27,651 nucleotides of DNA from Acidobacteriota bacterium (GTDB lineage: Bacteria > Acidobacteriota > Terriglobia > Terriglobales > Acidobacteriaceae), in contig JAJYAE010000017.1 of NCBI GenBank assembly GCA_021779695.1, positions 1-27,651 on the forward strand, written 5' to 3'. The notes under the pieces were generated by a model. The model did not search any database. It had not been told where the DNA came from and was given only the letters and a program-made list of their open reading frames with translations. The first letter of the stretch is position 1. The number at the start of each line of letters is the position of its first letter. Below, piece by piece: positions 1 to 7,192 of the stretch. A program made the translations under genes and the position numbers.

Positions 1-265
1 GAAGCGTTGTTTTCCCAGAATTGTATGGCCCGACAATAGCGATGATCGCCGGATTACTGCGGCCAGCAACGAATGAAAGGGCCTCGATGCCGAATGCATT
101 CCCCGACCAAGGCAGCACAGAATTAGGCTCTTGCGGTTGTTTGGGATCAGACTCGGCCTGATGCGATCTCTTGGTGGCAGCACGCCAATTGGGACAATTC
201 TGCAGGTCCTCTCCTAAATCACACCCAATTTCAGGACGACAGTTCGGATCAGCGCAGACACTCAT
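1..265 (-). CDS. P-loop NTPase with Cys-rich N-terminus, likely double-GTPase-type conflict protein (partial, runs off the left edge)
   Basis: The first 88 codons of a larger gene are visible. Its ATG (265-263) overlaps the TGA of the upstream 432-aa gene (264-262) as ATGA, so the two are translationally coupled. Residues 4, 9, 15 and 24 are cysteines (CADPNC, then GC and NCPNW), which looks like a small metal-binding knuckle. A polar linker follows, then a hydrophobic strand and a perfect Walker A loop, GPYNSGKTT, at residues 79-87. The Walker B and any nucleotide-specificity motif lie outside the window, so GTPase rather than ATPase is inferred. The Cys-rich N-terminus followed by a P-loop, next to an all-helical partner, resembles what I recall of the double-GTPase (DO-GTPase2-like) components of GTPase-associated conflict systems. 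A dynamin-like or AAA NTPase is the alternative. Confidence 0.7.
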   Translation of the reverse strand, partial: MSVCADPNCRPEIGCDLGEDLQNCPNWRAATKRSHQAESDPKQPQEPNSVLPWSGNAFGIEALSFVAGRSNPAIIAIVGPYNSGKTTL

Positions 266-1560
266 TTCACATCTCCATCCTGTCCAGAGCCAAGTAATCT
301 CAATGCTTGGATCTCCCGATACAGATGCAGGCATATTTCCGCGTCGGTGAGCGTCAATGATGGAGACAGTCCTGTTCGCGTCAGGAGACTGTTCAGATCT
401 GCTTTCCCCGTCGTGAACTTCTTGATGAAATCGAGGAGCATCGGTCGGCCTGCGGAACCCTCAATGTCTTCAGGTAGTTGTGCCAGAAGCGCGGAGATTT
501 GCGGTTCTTTTTTGAGGTGATCGAGATAGTCTCCAAGATTTGCTTTCGCCGGTTTTCCCTTTCCGGATGCCCCGCCCCACTGCGCCGAGAACGCTTCCGC
601 GAGGAAATATTCGACTGCAATGGGATTCCACGTTGGTAGCAATGTGGCGAAGTCTAGGGCGAAAGCCAAAGGGAGGAGGACTGACTTCGTCCCACGATAA
701 CTCTGCTGCAGGTGCTCCGAAAAGGCCGATTCTTTCCACCAGAGAAGATCGGCTTGCCTCTTTAGCGTGGTGATCGGTGCAATCACGCCCGTCAAAGTCG
801 CAGTCATGGAATCAACGAGATCTTTGAGTCCCTTTTGCAGGGGATCGATCAGATTCTTTTTCAGATCGTCTGAGGAAATACCGCCGGCCTTTACCGCTGC
901 TTCTACTGTGCTGGCTATCGCCTCAACACCTTGATTTGTGATCATCTCCAGCAATTGCTGGTCATGCGTCATCCAGTTCTGATTATTCCAAGGTGGCCGT
1001 GGAAAACCAGCCTTTAAGACATCGCGGCTTACCGTTATGGAACCGCTGTTCAACGGGCCCAGCTTAATGGCTGGAAGCTTCGGAGAAACAACATTTGCAC
1101 CGCTTGGCCAGTGCCGTTCTGCCTCTTCTTGGGAGATTTTCCGAACGCGATCACGAAACGAGGTCAAAATCTCCGTCTCGCCTCCGGATTGAATATGCGG
1201 GAGAATATTCCTCGTGATCAAATCCACGGAGCCTGCAACATCAGGCTCCTCTTCCGAGAGATGGGACAAGGCATCGAGGATAATCGCACGGAATACAGTA
1301 CGCGGCTCAGTGAAGATTTCGGTGTAAGTATTCCATTGTTTCTGGACGGCGGATGCGACTGTCTCAAACGCAGGATCGTTGATCGGGGTTTCTGGGTCCA
1401 GCGCTGCGCGTGTATAGGGTATGGCAAGGAAGAGATCACTTCCTATCGCCTGTACAACGTCGGTGACCGCCGCTCGTAGCTTCTGTAAGAGTCCATCATC
1501 CGCAGATTTAATGGTGAAGATTCGCCTCTCGAGAAACAAGAGTAGATAGTCTTTGTCCAT
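262..1560 (-). CDS. All-helical protein, candidate GTPase-associated system helical (GASH-like) component
   Basis: This is a 432-aa soluble protein with no signal peptide or obvious enzyme motif. The start is supported by AAGGGG about 11 nt upstream of the ATG. Predicted secondary structure is almost entirely helical. The most distinctive segment is a tryptophan pair in LLWWKESAFSEHLQQSYRG (about 272-290), followed by a hydrophobic stretch (293-322) that includes LLPTWNPIAVEYFLAEAF. A helical protein with a WW motif that immediately precedes and overlaps a P-loop NTPase gene matches my memory of GASH proteins in predicted GTPase-centred conflict systems. I cannot run a profile to confirm this. 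The segment is less GC-rich than the core genes (31 of 60 bases in both 301-360 and 841-900). If the family call is wrong, it should be treated as a hypothetical partner of the NTPase. Confidence 0.65.
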   Translation of the reverse strand: MDKDYLLLFLERRIFTIKSADDGLLQKLRAAVTDVVQAIGSDLFLAIPYTRAALDPETPINDPAFETVASAVQKQWNTYTEIFTEPRTVFRAIILDALSHLSEEEPDVAGSVDLITRNILPHIQSGGETEILTSFRDRVRKISQEEAERHWPSGANVVSPKLPAIKLGPLNSGSITVSRDVLKAGFPRPPWNNQNWMTHDQQLLEMITNQGVEAIASTVEAAVKAGGISSDDLKKNLIDPLQKGLKDLVDSMTATLTGVIAPITTLKRQADLLWWKESAFSEHLQQSYRGTKSVLLPLAFALDFATLLPTWNPIAVEYFLAEAFSAQWGGASGKGKPAKANLGDYLDHLKKEPQISALLAQLPEDIEGSAGRPMLLDFIKKFTTGKADLNSLLTRTGLSPSLTLTDAEICLHLYREIQALRLLGSGQDGDVK

Positions 1561-1762
1561 CGTCGACTGGCCCCTTCACAATGAGAACTGATCTCCATCA
1601 TAACGGCGGGGCTAAAGTGGTGCTGCACGCGGTGGAGACACTTACTGCGACTCAATCAATTACTCGGGCCAATACTCTGGTTGCAGATCCCGAGCGGGAC
1701 TAAATTTAGACGCCACACTGCCAGCAGCAACCAACAGCCATCAGAACAGCCACCAAACGATT

Positions 1763-1789
1763 TTGGCCTCTCCGGTTTCGAGAGGCCAA
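1763..1789 (-). terminator. Hairpin downstream of tRNA-Leu
   Basis: A 10-bp perfect stem (TTGGCCTCTC at 1763-1772 with GAGAGGCCAA at 1780-1789) has a 7-nt loop and lies about 25 nt past the tRNA-Leu 3' end on the minus strand. No clean U-tract follows, so it is terminator-like, not a textbook intrinsic terminator. It also marks the boundary between the tRNA and the accessory two-gene unit. Confidence 0.5.
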
Positions 1790-1813
1790 TTCAATCTAAA
1801 CTCTTGATTTTGT

Positions 1814-1901
1814 TGGTGCCGGGAGGGGGGGTCGAACCCCCATGACCGCAAGGGTCGGCGGATTTTGAGTCCGCTGCGTCTGCCAGTTCCGCCATCCCGG
1901 C
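1814..1901 (-). tRNA. tRNA-Leu (anticodon CAA)
   Basis: The acceptor stem pairs GCCGGGA (from 1901) with TCCCGGC. The anticodon stem GCGGA/TCCGC encloses loop CTCAAAA, giving anticodon CAA, which reads UUG. The variable arm is long, as expected for a class II leucine tRNA. The T arm has GGTTCGACCCC, and CCA is encoded at the 3' end (1816-1814). The 3' end points toward the accessory NTPase system. Confidence 0.96.
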
Positions 1902-2104
1902 TGGTTGGGAGGAACAACTTCAACTAGTGTAATCGACCGTGAGTCCTTTTGGAGTGGATTCACGCATCAGATCCAGAAGAACGATGGAATGGCGCGGTTC
2001 GTCACCTCTGGATCCGATTTTTGCGTTGGGCATCCAACGGTTGACCGTATGGCACGCCCTCGTGGGGTCCCCGCATTATCTTCAGTGCATGTTGCGAAGG
2101 AACA

Positions 2105-2137
2105 GAAAAGGCCCGCAAAAATATTGCGGGCCTTTTC
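2105..2137 (-). terminator. Strong intrinsic terminator of the GH3 gene
   Basis: A 14-bp perfect stem has a 5-nt loop. The arms are GAAAAGGCCCGCAA (2105-2118) and its complement (2124-2137), so an A-rich strand and a U-rich strand flank a GC core. It starts 19 nt beyond the GH3 stop codon. Its symmetry means it could also stop transcription from the other side. Confidence 0.85.
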
Positions 2138-2155
2138 AAGGTTGGCGCACCCAAA

Positions 2156-4825
2156 TTATTCAGGGAGCGTTGTTGTCCCTGCCACGGTAAAGTTACCGGT
2201 CACGGTGGGTGCGCCGGTGTTCGGCTGGCCACCGCCGACAAAAACGGTGTACTGGCCCTCCGCAACAATCGGCTCGCCTGCCTCATTGACCATGCTCAGG
2301 TCGCGCGGTTTGAGGTAGAAACTCACCTTTTTCGACGCACCGGGTTCAAGATGCACGCGATGGAAGGCTCGGAGCGCACGCAGCGGAGCACCGGGTGTGC
2401 TGGGGAAGCTGAGATAGAGCTGCGCAACTTCATCGCCTGCACGGCTGCCTGTGTTGGTCACTGTGACCTCGGCCGTCATCGCGTCGCCAGCATGCACAGG
2501 TGCCGAAGGCAGCGTGAGGCCGCTATATGCGAACTTGGTGTAGCTCAATCCATAGCCGAAAGGATAGAGCGGCGTACCGGTGAAGTACCTGTAGGTGCGG
2601 CTCTTCATCGAGTAATCTTCAAACGGCGGTAGCTGATCCACCCCTTTATAGAAGGTGACGGGCAGTCGGCCAGCAGGGTTATTCCAGCCAGAGAGCGTTT
2701 GGGCAACTGCCATCCCTCCCTCTTCGCCGGGATACCACGCTTCGAGGATCGCATTGGCGTGTTCGGCCGCCCAGTTGACGGCGAGCGCGCTGCCATTGGT
2801 GAGCACCACAACAAGCGGCTTGCCTGTTGCAGAGAGAGCCTTCAGTAAGTCCTGTTCCGGCTGAGGAAGGTCGATGCTGGTGCGGTCGCCGCCGACAAAT
2901 CCAGGTACGTTGACCTTCATCTCTTCGCCTTCCAGCTCACTGGTGATACCAACCACTGCGACCACGACATCAGCATTCTTGGCAGCGTCAATCGCCTCAG
3001 GCTGCGGGGTCAAGTCCACCTTGCTCCAGACGAGCCGTGCAACAACGGGCTCATTCTCGGTCATCTGACCGTATTCCACGGCGAGGGGATAGGCCTTGCC
3101 CTTCTCCATGTGAACCAGGCCTAGCTTCGTGCTTACCTGGCCGGCGTGAAAGTCCTGCGTCACTTCCTTCCCGTCCAACATGACGCGGAAATAGCCGACG
3201 GCTTCCATGCCAAGGTTGTAGTCGGCGGTCTCTGACGCGGTGAGCGTACCTTCCCAGCGAATGCCAATAGGGCTCTTACCAGCAACTTCATCGGGCAGGG
3301 ACTGTGAGGTGGCGTTTACGCCCGACTCAACGCGGGTTGCCAGCACGGGGGGCTTCGCGGCCCCCTCGCTGAGGCTGATTCCCGTGTTCTGAACGTACGT
3401 GGCCTTCAGTCCAGGCTTGTTATCAAACTTCACGGCGCTTGCGGGAACCGGGTCCGCCTTCTTGCTCAGGAACTGCGTGCCTTCCGCATAGGTGATCGTG
3501 TCGTTGGCAAACTCTTCCTGCAAGCCGTCATAGATCGAGACGATGTGGTTGGGAATGCCCGTATAGTTGCCGAGCAGGAATCGTGTCTGCTTTGCCAGCG
3601 GGCCGATGAGGGCAATCTTGATACCGCGGGTCTTGAGCGGCAGGGTGCCGTCGTTCTTCAACAGCACCATCGACTCGTTAGCCAGGTGCAGCGCCAGTGC
3701 CTTGTGGCCTGCGCTGTTGAGCGCGTCCGGATTGATGTGGTTGTAAGGCACCATGGCCGGCGGGTCGAAGAGCCCGAGCTTGATGCGTGCAGTGAAGAGC
3801 CGAGTAACGGCCGTGTCAATCTCGCTCTCTTTCAGGTAGCCCTGTTTGACGGCATCCAGATAGGGCTTGTAGTCGTGGTCGTCCTTCACCTTGGCAAAGA
3901 AGTCGGCGCACTCGTTATCCATGCCGCGCTGCAGGCTTATGGCCGAGGCCTGCGCCTGCGTGGGCTTGTAGTGGTGGCCGCTAAAGATGTCGATTACAGC
4001 GCCGCAGTCCGAAACAACGTAGCCCTGGAAGCCCCACTTGCCGCGAAGCTGATCCTGGAGCAGGAACTGGTTGGCGCAAGCCGGTTCGCCGTTGATGCTG
4101 TTGTAAGCACACATCACAGAGCCAGCTTTGCCCTCAGTCACCGCTGCGCGGAACGCCGGCTCATAGGTGTCCAACTCGTCGTGTTTACTTACATCTACGT
4201 TGGCTTTGTGGCGTGTTGGCTCAGGGCCACTATGCACATCGAAGTGCTTCGGAGTGGCGATGACACGGTAGTAGCGCGGATCGTCTCCTTGCATGCCGGT
4301 GACGAAAGCCACGCCCATGCGGCCTGTGAGGAATGGGTCTTCGCCGTAGGTCTCCTGGCCGCGGCCCCAGCGAGGATCGCGAAAGATATTCAGATTCGGC
4401 GCCCAGAAGTCGAGGCCCTGGAATATGTTGCTGTGGCCTTGAGCGCTCATGGCCTGCATGTATTTGATGCGGCCCTCTGTGCTGATATCGACGCCCATGT
4501 GATGAATGGAGGCTGGATCAAATGTGGCGCCCAGACCAATCGGCTCAGGGAATTCGGTCGTGCCATCGACAGCCACTCCGTGCAGCGCCTCGCTCCACCA
4601 GTCATAGGACGGAACATGGAGACGTGGAATAGCGCGAGCCTGGTTGACGAGTTGGCTGGCCTTCTCTTCGAGTGTCATCCGGTGAACCAAATCGGCCGCA
4701 CGCTGCTCTGCCGGCAGATTTGGGTCAAGGTAAGCGGGCCGTGCCGCATCCTGCGCGTGGGTTGCCCACGCCAATCCAAGGCAGGCCACTCCTGCTGCAA
4801 TCCATCTCAATCCCAGGCTCTTCAT
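2156..4825 (-). CDS. Secreted glycoside hydrolase family 3 beta-glycosidase with inserted PA14 domain
   Basis: This 889-aa enzyme probably releases glucose or xylose from the non-reducing ends of plant polysaccharide oligomers. An ATG at 4825 is chosen because AAAGGGG lies just upstream and it begins a good signal peptide (MKSLGLRW, hydrophobic core, cleavage near ATHA/Q at about residue 24). A longer frame to 4924 would bury that signal. The N-terminal (alpha/beta)8 domain contains the KHF and VVSDCGAV motifs, and D273 is the expected nucleophile. The second alpha/beta domain includes ESMVLLKND and is split by a PA14-like insertion at about 471-603. An Fn3-like domain occupies about 785-865. 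The SDC form of the nucleophile motif is common in the xylosidase/glucosidase branch, but substrate cannot be fixed from sequence. The gene has its own promoter and terminator. Confidence 0.93.
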   Translation of the reverse strand: MKSLGLRWIAAGVACLGLAWATHAQDAARPAYLDPNLPAEQRAADLVHRMTLEEKASQLVNQARAIPRLHVPSYDWWSEALHGVAVDGTTEFPEPIGLGATFDPASIHHMGVDISTEGRIKYMQAMSAQGHSNIFQGLDFWAPNLNIFRDPRWGRGQETYGEDPFLTGRMGVAFVTGMQGDDPRYYRVIATPKHFDVHSGPEPTRHKANVDVSKHDELDTYEPAFRAAVTEGKAGSVMCAYNSINGEPACANQFLLQDQLRGKWGFQGYVVSDCGAVIDIFSGHHYKPTQAQASAISLQRGMDNECADFFAKVKDDHDYKPYLDAVKQGYLKESEIDTAVTRLFTARIKLGLFDPPAMVPYNHINPDALNSAGHKALALHLANESMVLLKNDGTLPLKTRGIKIALIGPLAKQTRFLLGNYTGIPNHIVSIYDGLQEEFANDTITYAEGTQFLSKKADPVPASAVKFDNKPGLKATYVQNTGISLSEGAAKPPVLATRVESGVNATSQSLPDEVAGKSPIGIRWEGTLTASETADYNLGMEAVGYFRVMLDGKEVTQDFHAGQVSTKLGLVHMEKGKAYPLAVEYGQMTENEPVVARLVWSKVDLTPQPEAIDAAKNADVVVAVVGITSELEGEEMKVNVPGFVGGDRTSIDLPQPEQDLLKALSATGKPLVVVLTNGSALAVNWAAEHANAILEAWYPGEEGGMAVAQTLSGWNNPAGRLPVTFYKGVDQLPPFEDYSMKSRTYRYFTGTPLYPFGYGLSYTKFAYSGLTLPSAPVHAGDAMTAEVTVTNTGSRAGDEVAQLYLSFPSTPGAPLRALRAFHRVHLEPGASKKVSFYLKPRDLSMVNEAGEPIVAEGQYTVFVGGGQPNTGAPTVTGNFTVAGTTTLPE

Positions 4826-4877
4826 CGCAACCCCTTTTTCGGTCAGGCAGATTGGTTCCCGCAGAATTTCATCACGA

Positions 4878-4889
4878 GAAAACGTTCGC
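4878..4889 (-). promoter_or_regulatory. Candidate LacI-type operator upstream of GH3
   Basis: GAAAACGTTCGC is an imperfect palindrome around a central CG, the usual architecture of LacI/GalR-family operators (4 of 5 flanking positions are symmetric). It sits just downstream of the proposed GH3 -10 element, a position suited to repression. A LacI-family regulator is encoded at 13941-15011, but a link between the two is only inference. Confidence 0.3.
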
Positions 4890-4904
4890 TTGTCCCGCTT
4901 GCCA

Positions 4905-4934
4905 AAGCTAAAAGCGCAGAGCAACTTGTGTCAA
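4905..4934 (-). promoter_or_regulatory. Candidate sigma-70 promoter for the GH3 gene
   Basis: On the minus strand a perfect TTGACA (4934-4929) is followed after 18 nt by a weak TAGCTT (4910-4905). This gives a leader of about 70 nt before the GH3 ATG at 4825. The -35 is convincing; the -10 is poor, which suits a regulated promoter. Confidence 0.4.
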
Positions 4935-5006
4935 GGCTGGCGCGCTTGGAAAGGCAGGGAAAAATCGCTTTAGGTGTGAAACGGGGCCGGAGAGCGGCGA
5001 ATTAGA

Positions 5007-6212
5007 CTAGGCGCCTGGATTGAAGAAATTGCCGAGGCCGGCTCTCTGGGCATGAGCGGCCATCGAAGACTGGATTTCAAGCGCAAGCGCAAGCGCTTCC
5101 CTGCCCTGCCTTGGGGTGACCGAGGGCTCGCGGCGCGTGCGGGCGGCGTCAAGAAACGCCTCAACCTCCAGGCGCAGCGGCTCACCGGAAGTGACTTCTG
5201 GCTTGACGAAGCGCAGTCCCGGCGCGGGGCCAGTATGCGGTGCAGCCAGACCTTGCGCAATCTCGCGTAAACGCGCTGGATCCTTCTGTGCAGCCATGAT
5301 CTGCCCGAGCAGCGCGGCGGGAATCTGTCCCGAGGCAAGAAGCTGCTGAATCACCGCGGAATCCAGATTGCCGGTGGATAAGAATTGCGCGGCGGCCGAG
5401 GCGAGTTGCGGGGAGATAGAGCTCTTTTCCAGGTCGTCAATGCGAATCACCAGCACATCGCGGCGGGCGTAATCAAGGGAAACATATTGGCGCGGCTCAA
5501 AGAAGCGCAACTTGCGCACACGCTCCGTGGAAACACGCGAGGCGGTGAAGTTGGCGACGCAGCCGGACTCAAACTCGACGCGAACGTTGGCGATATCGAC
5601 TTTGGGCGAGAGGATGGGCAGACCAACGGCGCGCACCTCGCGCACGGGCGAATCCGCGAACGTCAACACGATATCAAGATCGTGAATCATCAAGTCAAGG
5701 ACGACATCAACATCGAGAGCGCGGGGCGTGAAGACCGAGAGGCGATGCGCCTCAAAGAACATAGGCCGATGCAACTTGGGCTGAACAGCAAGGACTGCGG
5801 GATTGAAGCGCTCCAGATGGCCGGGCTGCAGAATACGCTGATGCTTTGTGGCCAGCGCGATAAGCGCATCGGCTTCAGCGAGCGTGGCTGCGATAGGCTT
5901 TTCCACAAGAACGTCGAGGCCCGCTTCGAGCAACTGCGCGGCCACGTCGTGATGATGCACCGTGGGCACAGCGACGGTTGCGGCGCTCAGGCTGAGATCG
6001 GCGGCAAGCAGCGCATCGACAGTGGGGAAGACGGGAATCGCGTATTGCTGTGCGGTCTCGGCAGCGCGCGCTGGGTCAGGCTCAACGGCGGCGACCAGGG
6101 TGACACCGAGTCCTGCCGCCTCCAGCTCGCGATAGACACGAAGGTGGTTACGGCCGAAGGCACCTGCTCCGGCGACGGCGACACGGATCGCGGTCTGGCC
6201 GGATGCGCTCAA
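5007..6212 (-). CDS. Gfo/Idh/MocA-family NAD(P)-dependent oxidoreductase
   Basis: This cytosolic dehydrogenase of about 401 aa is predicted to oxidise or reduce a sugar or sugar derivative. The Rossmann fold begins at once with IRVAVAGAGAFGRNH (the G-rich NAD(P) loop), and the family signature EKP is at about 104-106. A C-terminal alpha/beta domain carries LDLMIHDLDIV, the usual position of the active-site histidine. Two starts are possible, neither ATG. GTG at 6242 overlaps the upstream small gene by 34 nt and lacks a clear RBS. TTG at 6212 overlaps its stop codon as TTGA, has GAAGG about 9 nt upstream, and is preferred. Coupling to the 72-aa protein suggests the two act together. The substrate is unknown; homologues often serve in surface-polysaccharide or inositol-type pathways. 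Confidence 0.85.
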   Translation of the reverse strand: MSASGQTAIRVAVAGAGAFGRNHLRVYRELEAAGLGVTLVAAVEPDPARAAETAQQYAIPVFPTVDALLAADLSLSAATVAVPTVHHHDVAAQLLEAGLDVLVEKPIAATLAEADALIALATKHQRILQPGHLERFNPAVLAVQPKLHRPMFFEAHRLSVFTPRALDVDVVLDLMIHDLDIVLTFADSPVREVRAVGLPILSPKVDIANVRVEFESGCVANFTASRVSTERVRKLRFFEPRQYVSLDYARRDVLVIRIDDLEKSSISPQLASAAAQFLSTGNLDSAVIQQLLASGQIPAALLGQIMAAQKDPARLREIAQGLAAPHTGPAPGLRFVKPEVTSGEPLRLEVEAFLDAARTRREPSVTPRQGREALALALEIQSSMAAHAQRAGLGNFFNPGA

Positions 6213-6427
6213 ACGCCTTTGCCTTCGACAGCCTTGAGACACCGGCCGTATAGCTCGAGCAACTGATTCACGTGCTCCTCGGGCTTGGGCGCCGGGGAGC
6301 CGCTGAAGCCTGTGGAAGGCGCGGCGGCGCGGCCTACGCCTGTGGTGCCGGCGATGAACTTGAGCAGGTCGAGGGCGATATCTTCATTGCGGCGAGCACC
6401 GAGGCCCGCGACGTTCGTTCCATCCAT
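6209..6427 (-). CDS. Small conserved-looking hypothetical protein coupled to the oxidoreductase
   Basis: This 72-aa soluble protein starts MDGTNVAGLG and has a helical centre (NEDIALDLLKFIAGTTG). An Ala/Pro/Gly linker follows, then a second helix ending EEHVNQLLELYGRCLKAVEG. Its stop codon overlaps a TTG start of the oxidoreductase gene, so it is probably the first gene of a two-gene operon. CGGAG lies about 12 nt before the ATG. I do not recognise a family. The two-helix layout could be a small adaptor, but that is a guess. Confidence 0.6.
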   Translation of the reverse strand: MDGTNVAGLGARRNEDIALDLLKFIAGTTGVGRAAAPSTGFSGSPAPKPEEHVNQLLELYGRCLKAVEGKGV

Positions 6428-6543
6428 GCTGAATGCGTCTCCGAAATGGATGCTACCAGATTGGGCCGCGACCGGTGTCTCGGCGAGCGCCCTTGCTGCG
6501 TACGGACCGCAATCACAGCGACGGCGGCCCGCATCGCAGCCGC

Positions 6544-6822
6544 CTACAACTTGATGCCCAGGCTCGACAGGAATTCCTTCACCTGCGGCCAGACTGCTTT
6601 GACGTCAGTTGCCGTCTGCACGTCGAGGATGATGTTCAACGGGTTCGACGCCACGCCAGCCATGTCCGTCAGCGGCTTTTCGACTGCGCCCAACAGTGCG
6701 GCGAGCGCAGCCACAACGGTCGGTGCTGCGTGCAGTGCCTTGTCGGCTCCCGTGAGCCACTTCAAGGCATCTTCCGCACCAATTTCAATTCCTTTTTCGA
6801 TGCTGACCAAAATGTTTGCCAT
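6544..6822 (-). CDS. Small helical hypothetical protein (92 aa)
   Basis: The chosen ATG (6822) has AAAGGA about 10 nt upstream. The reading frame stays open to 6999, but the extra residues are Cys/Gly-rich and look non-coding. The product MANILVSIEKGIEIGAEDAL... is short and alanine-rich, with a hydrophobic central helix (about 32-46, TVVAALAALLGAVEK). It contains the repeated-looking pieces GAEDALKWL and GADKALHAA, and ends VKEFLSSLGIKL. It has neither a signal peptide nor a clear transmembrane span. A phage-holin-like or structural small protein is conceivable, but I cannot assign it. It lies 116 nt upstream of the 72-aa gene and could share a transcript with it. Confidence 0.6.
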   Translation of the reverse strand: MANILVSIEKGIEIGAEDALKWLTGADKALHAAPTVVAALAALLGAVEKPLTDMAGVASNPLNIILDVQTATDVKAVWPQVKEFLSSLGIKL

Positions 6823-7064
6823 AGCGATAAGTCCTTTTCTGGTCCCGAGCATGGGCCGTAGCAGACCGCTCGCGGACAGGAGATATGGCGGCTTATGGCA
6901 GGGGCCCAAGTCTTGTCCAATCCCCTGCCCGCAGCCGCCGCGCAGACACACAGCGGCTTCCGCGCCCCGGAGCTCTTCGCAAGGAAGGAGCGAACACATT
7001 CGCCGGGCACGGTACTGACGCTGGGTTGTCTGGCTACTGTCTCAGGATAGAGAAACGAGGGGAA
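6823..7064 (-). other. Long untranslated leader upstream of the 92-aa gene
   Basis: Within the 370-base gap between the aspartyl protease stop (7193) and the 92-aa gene start, the only elements I can support are a terminator (7117-7148) and a candidate promoter (7065-7093). The remaining roughly 240 bases up to the RBS hold no ORF I trust and no recognisable riboswitch. Confidence 0.35.
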
Positions 7065-7093
7065 TTAATATGCAAAACGCCTCTATCTGTAAA
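7065..7093 (-). promoter_or_regulatory. Candidate sigma-70 promoter for the 92-aa gene
   Basis: On the minus strand TTTACA (7093-7088) is separated by 17 nt from TATTAA (7070-7065), inside an AT-rich island just past the aspartyl protease terminator. It would start a transcript about 235 nt before the 6822 ATG. Confidence 0.4.
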
Positions 7094-7116
7094 CTACTCA
7101 AAACAAATCGCTTCAT

Positions 7117-7148
7117 AAAAAAATCCTGCAAATGGGCTTGACAGGATC
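7117..7148 (-). terminator. Intrinsic terminator of the aspartyl protease gene
   Basis: On the minus strand a 6-bp stem (ATCCTG with CAGGAT) and a 13-nt loop are followed directly by seven T residues (complement of 7117-7123). It lies 45 nt beyond the protease stop. The T-run makes this the most classical terminator in the window, although the stem is short. Confidence 0.75.
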
Positions 7149-7192
7149 TTGGCATCGAGCCCGATTCCCGGTTCTTTCGTCGAAGGCTGCGA

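Noticed and set aside
1902..2104. Gene or promoter between tRNA-Leu and the GH3 terminator
   Set aside because: Open frames here run into antisense sequence and lack an RBS; TACACT about 24 nt upstream of the tRNA is a weak -10 without a matching -35.
3545..5005. 486-aa open frame on the plus strand opposite the GH3 gene
   Set aside because: It is fully antisense to an excellent GH3 protein, with no domain pattern of its own; high GC lowers stop-codon frequency in the mirror frame.
5078..5096. Short tandem repeat (gcgcaagcgcaagcgc region)
   Set aside because: It encodes the Ala-Leu repeat of a helix in the oxidoreductase; ordinary coding repetition.
5385..6266. 293-aa plus-strand frame over the oxidoreductase
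   Set aside because: Antisense to a clear Rossmann-fold enzyme; no RBS or motif.
6428..6543. Possible N-terminal extension of the 72-aa protein (in-frame open sequence upstream of 6427)
   Set aside because: The frame is open and looks mildly coding, but contains no ATG, GTG or TTG start that I could find, so 6427 is kept.
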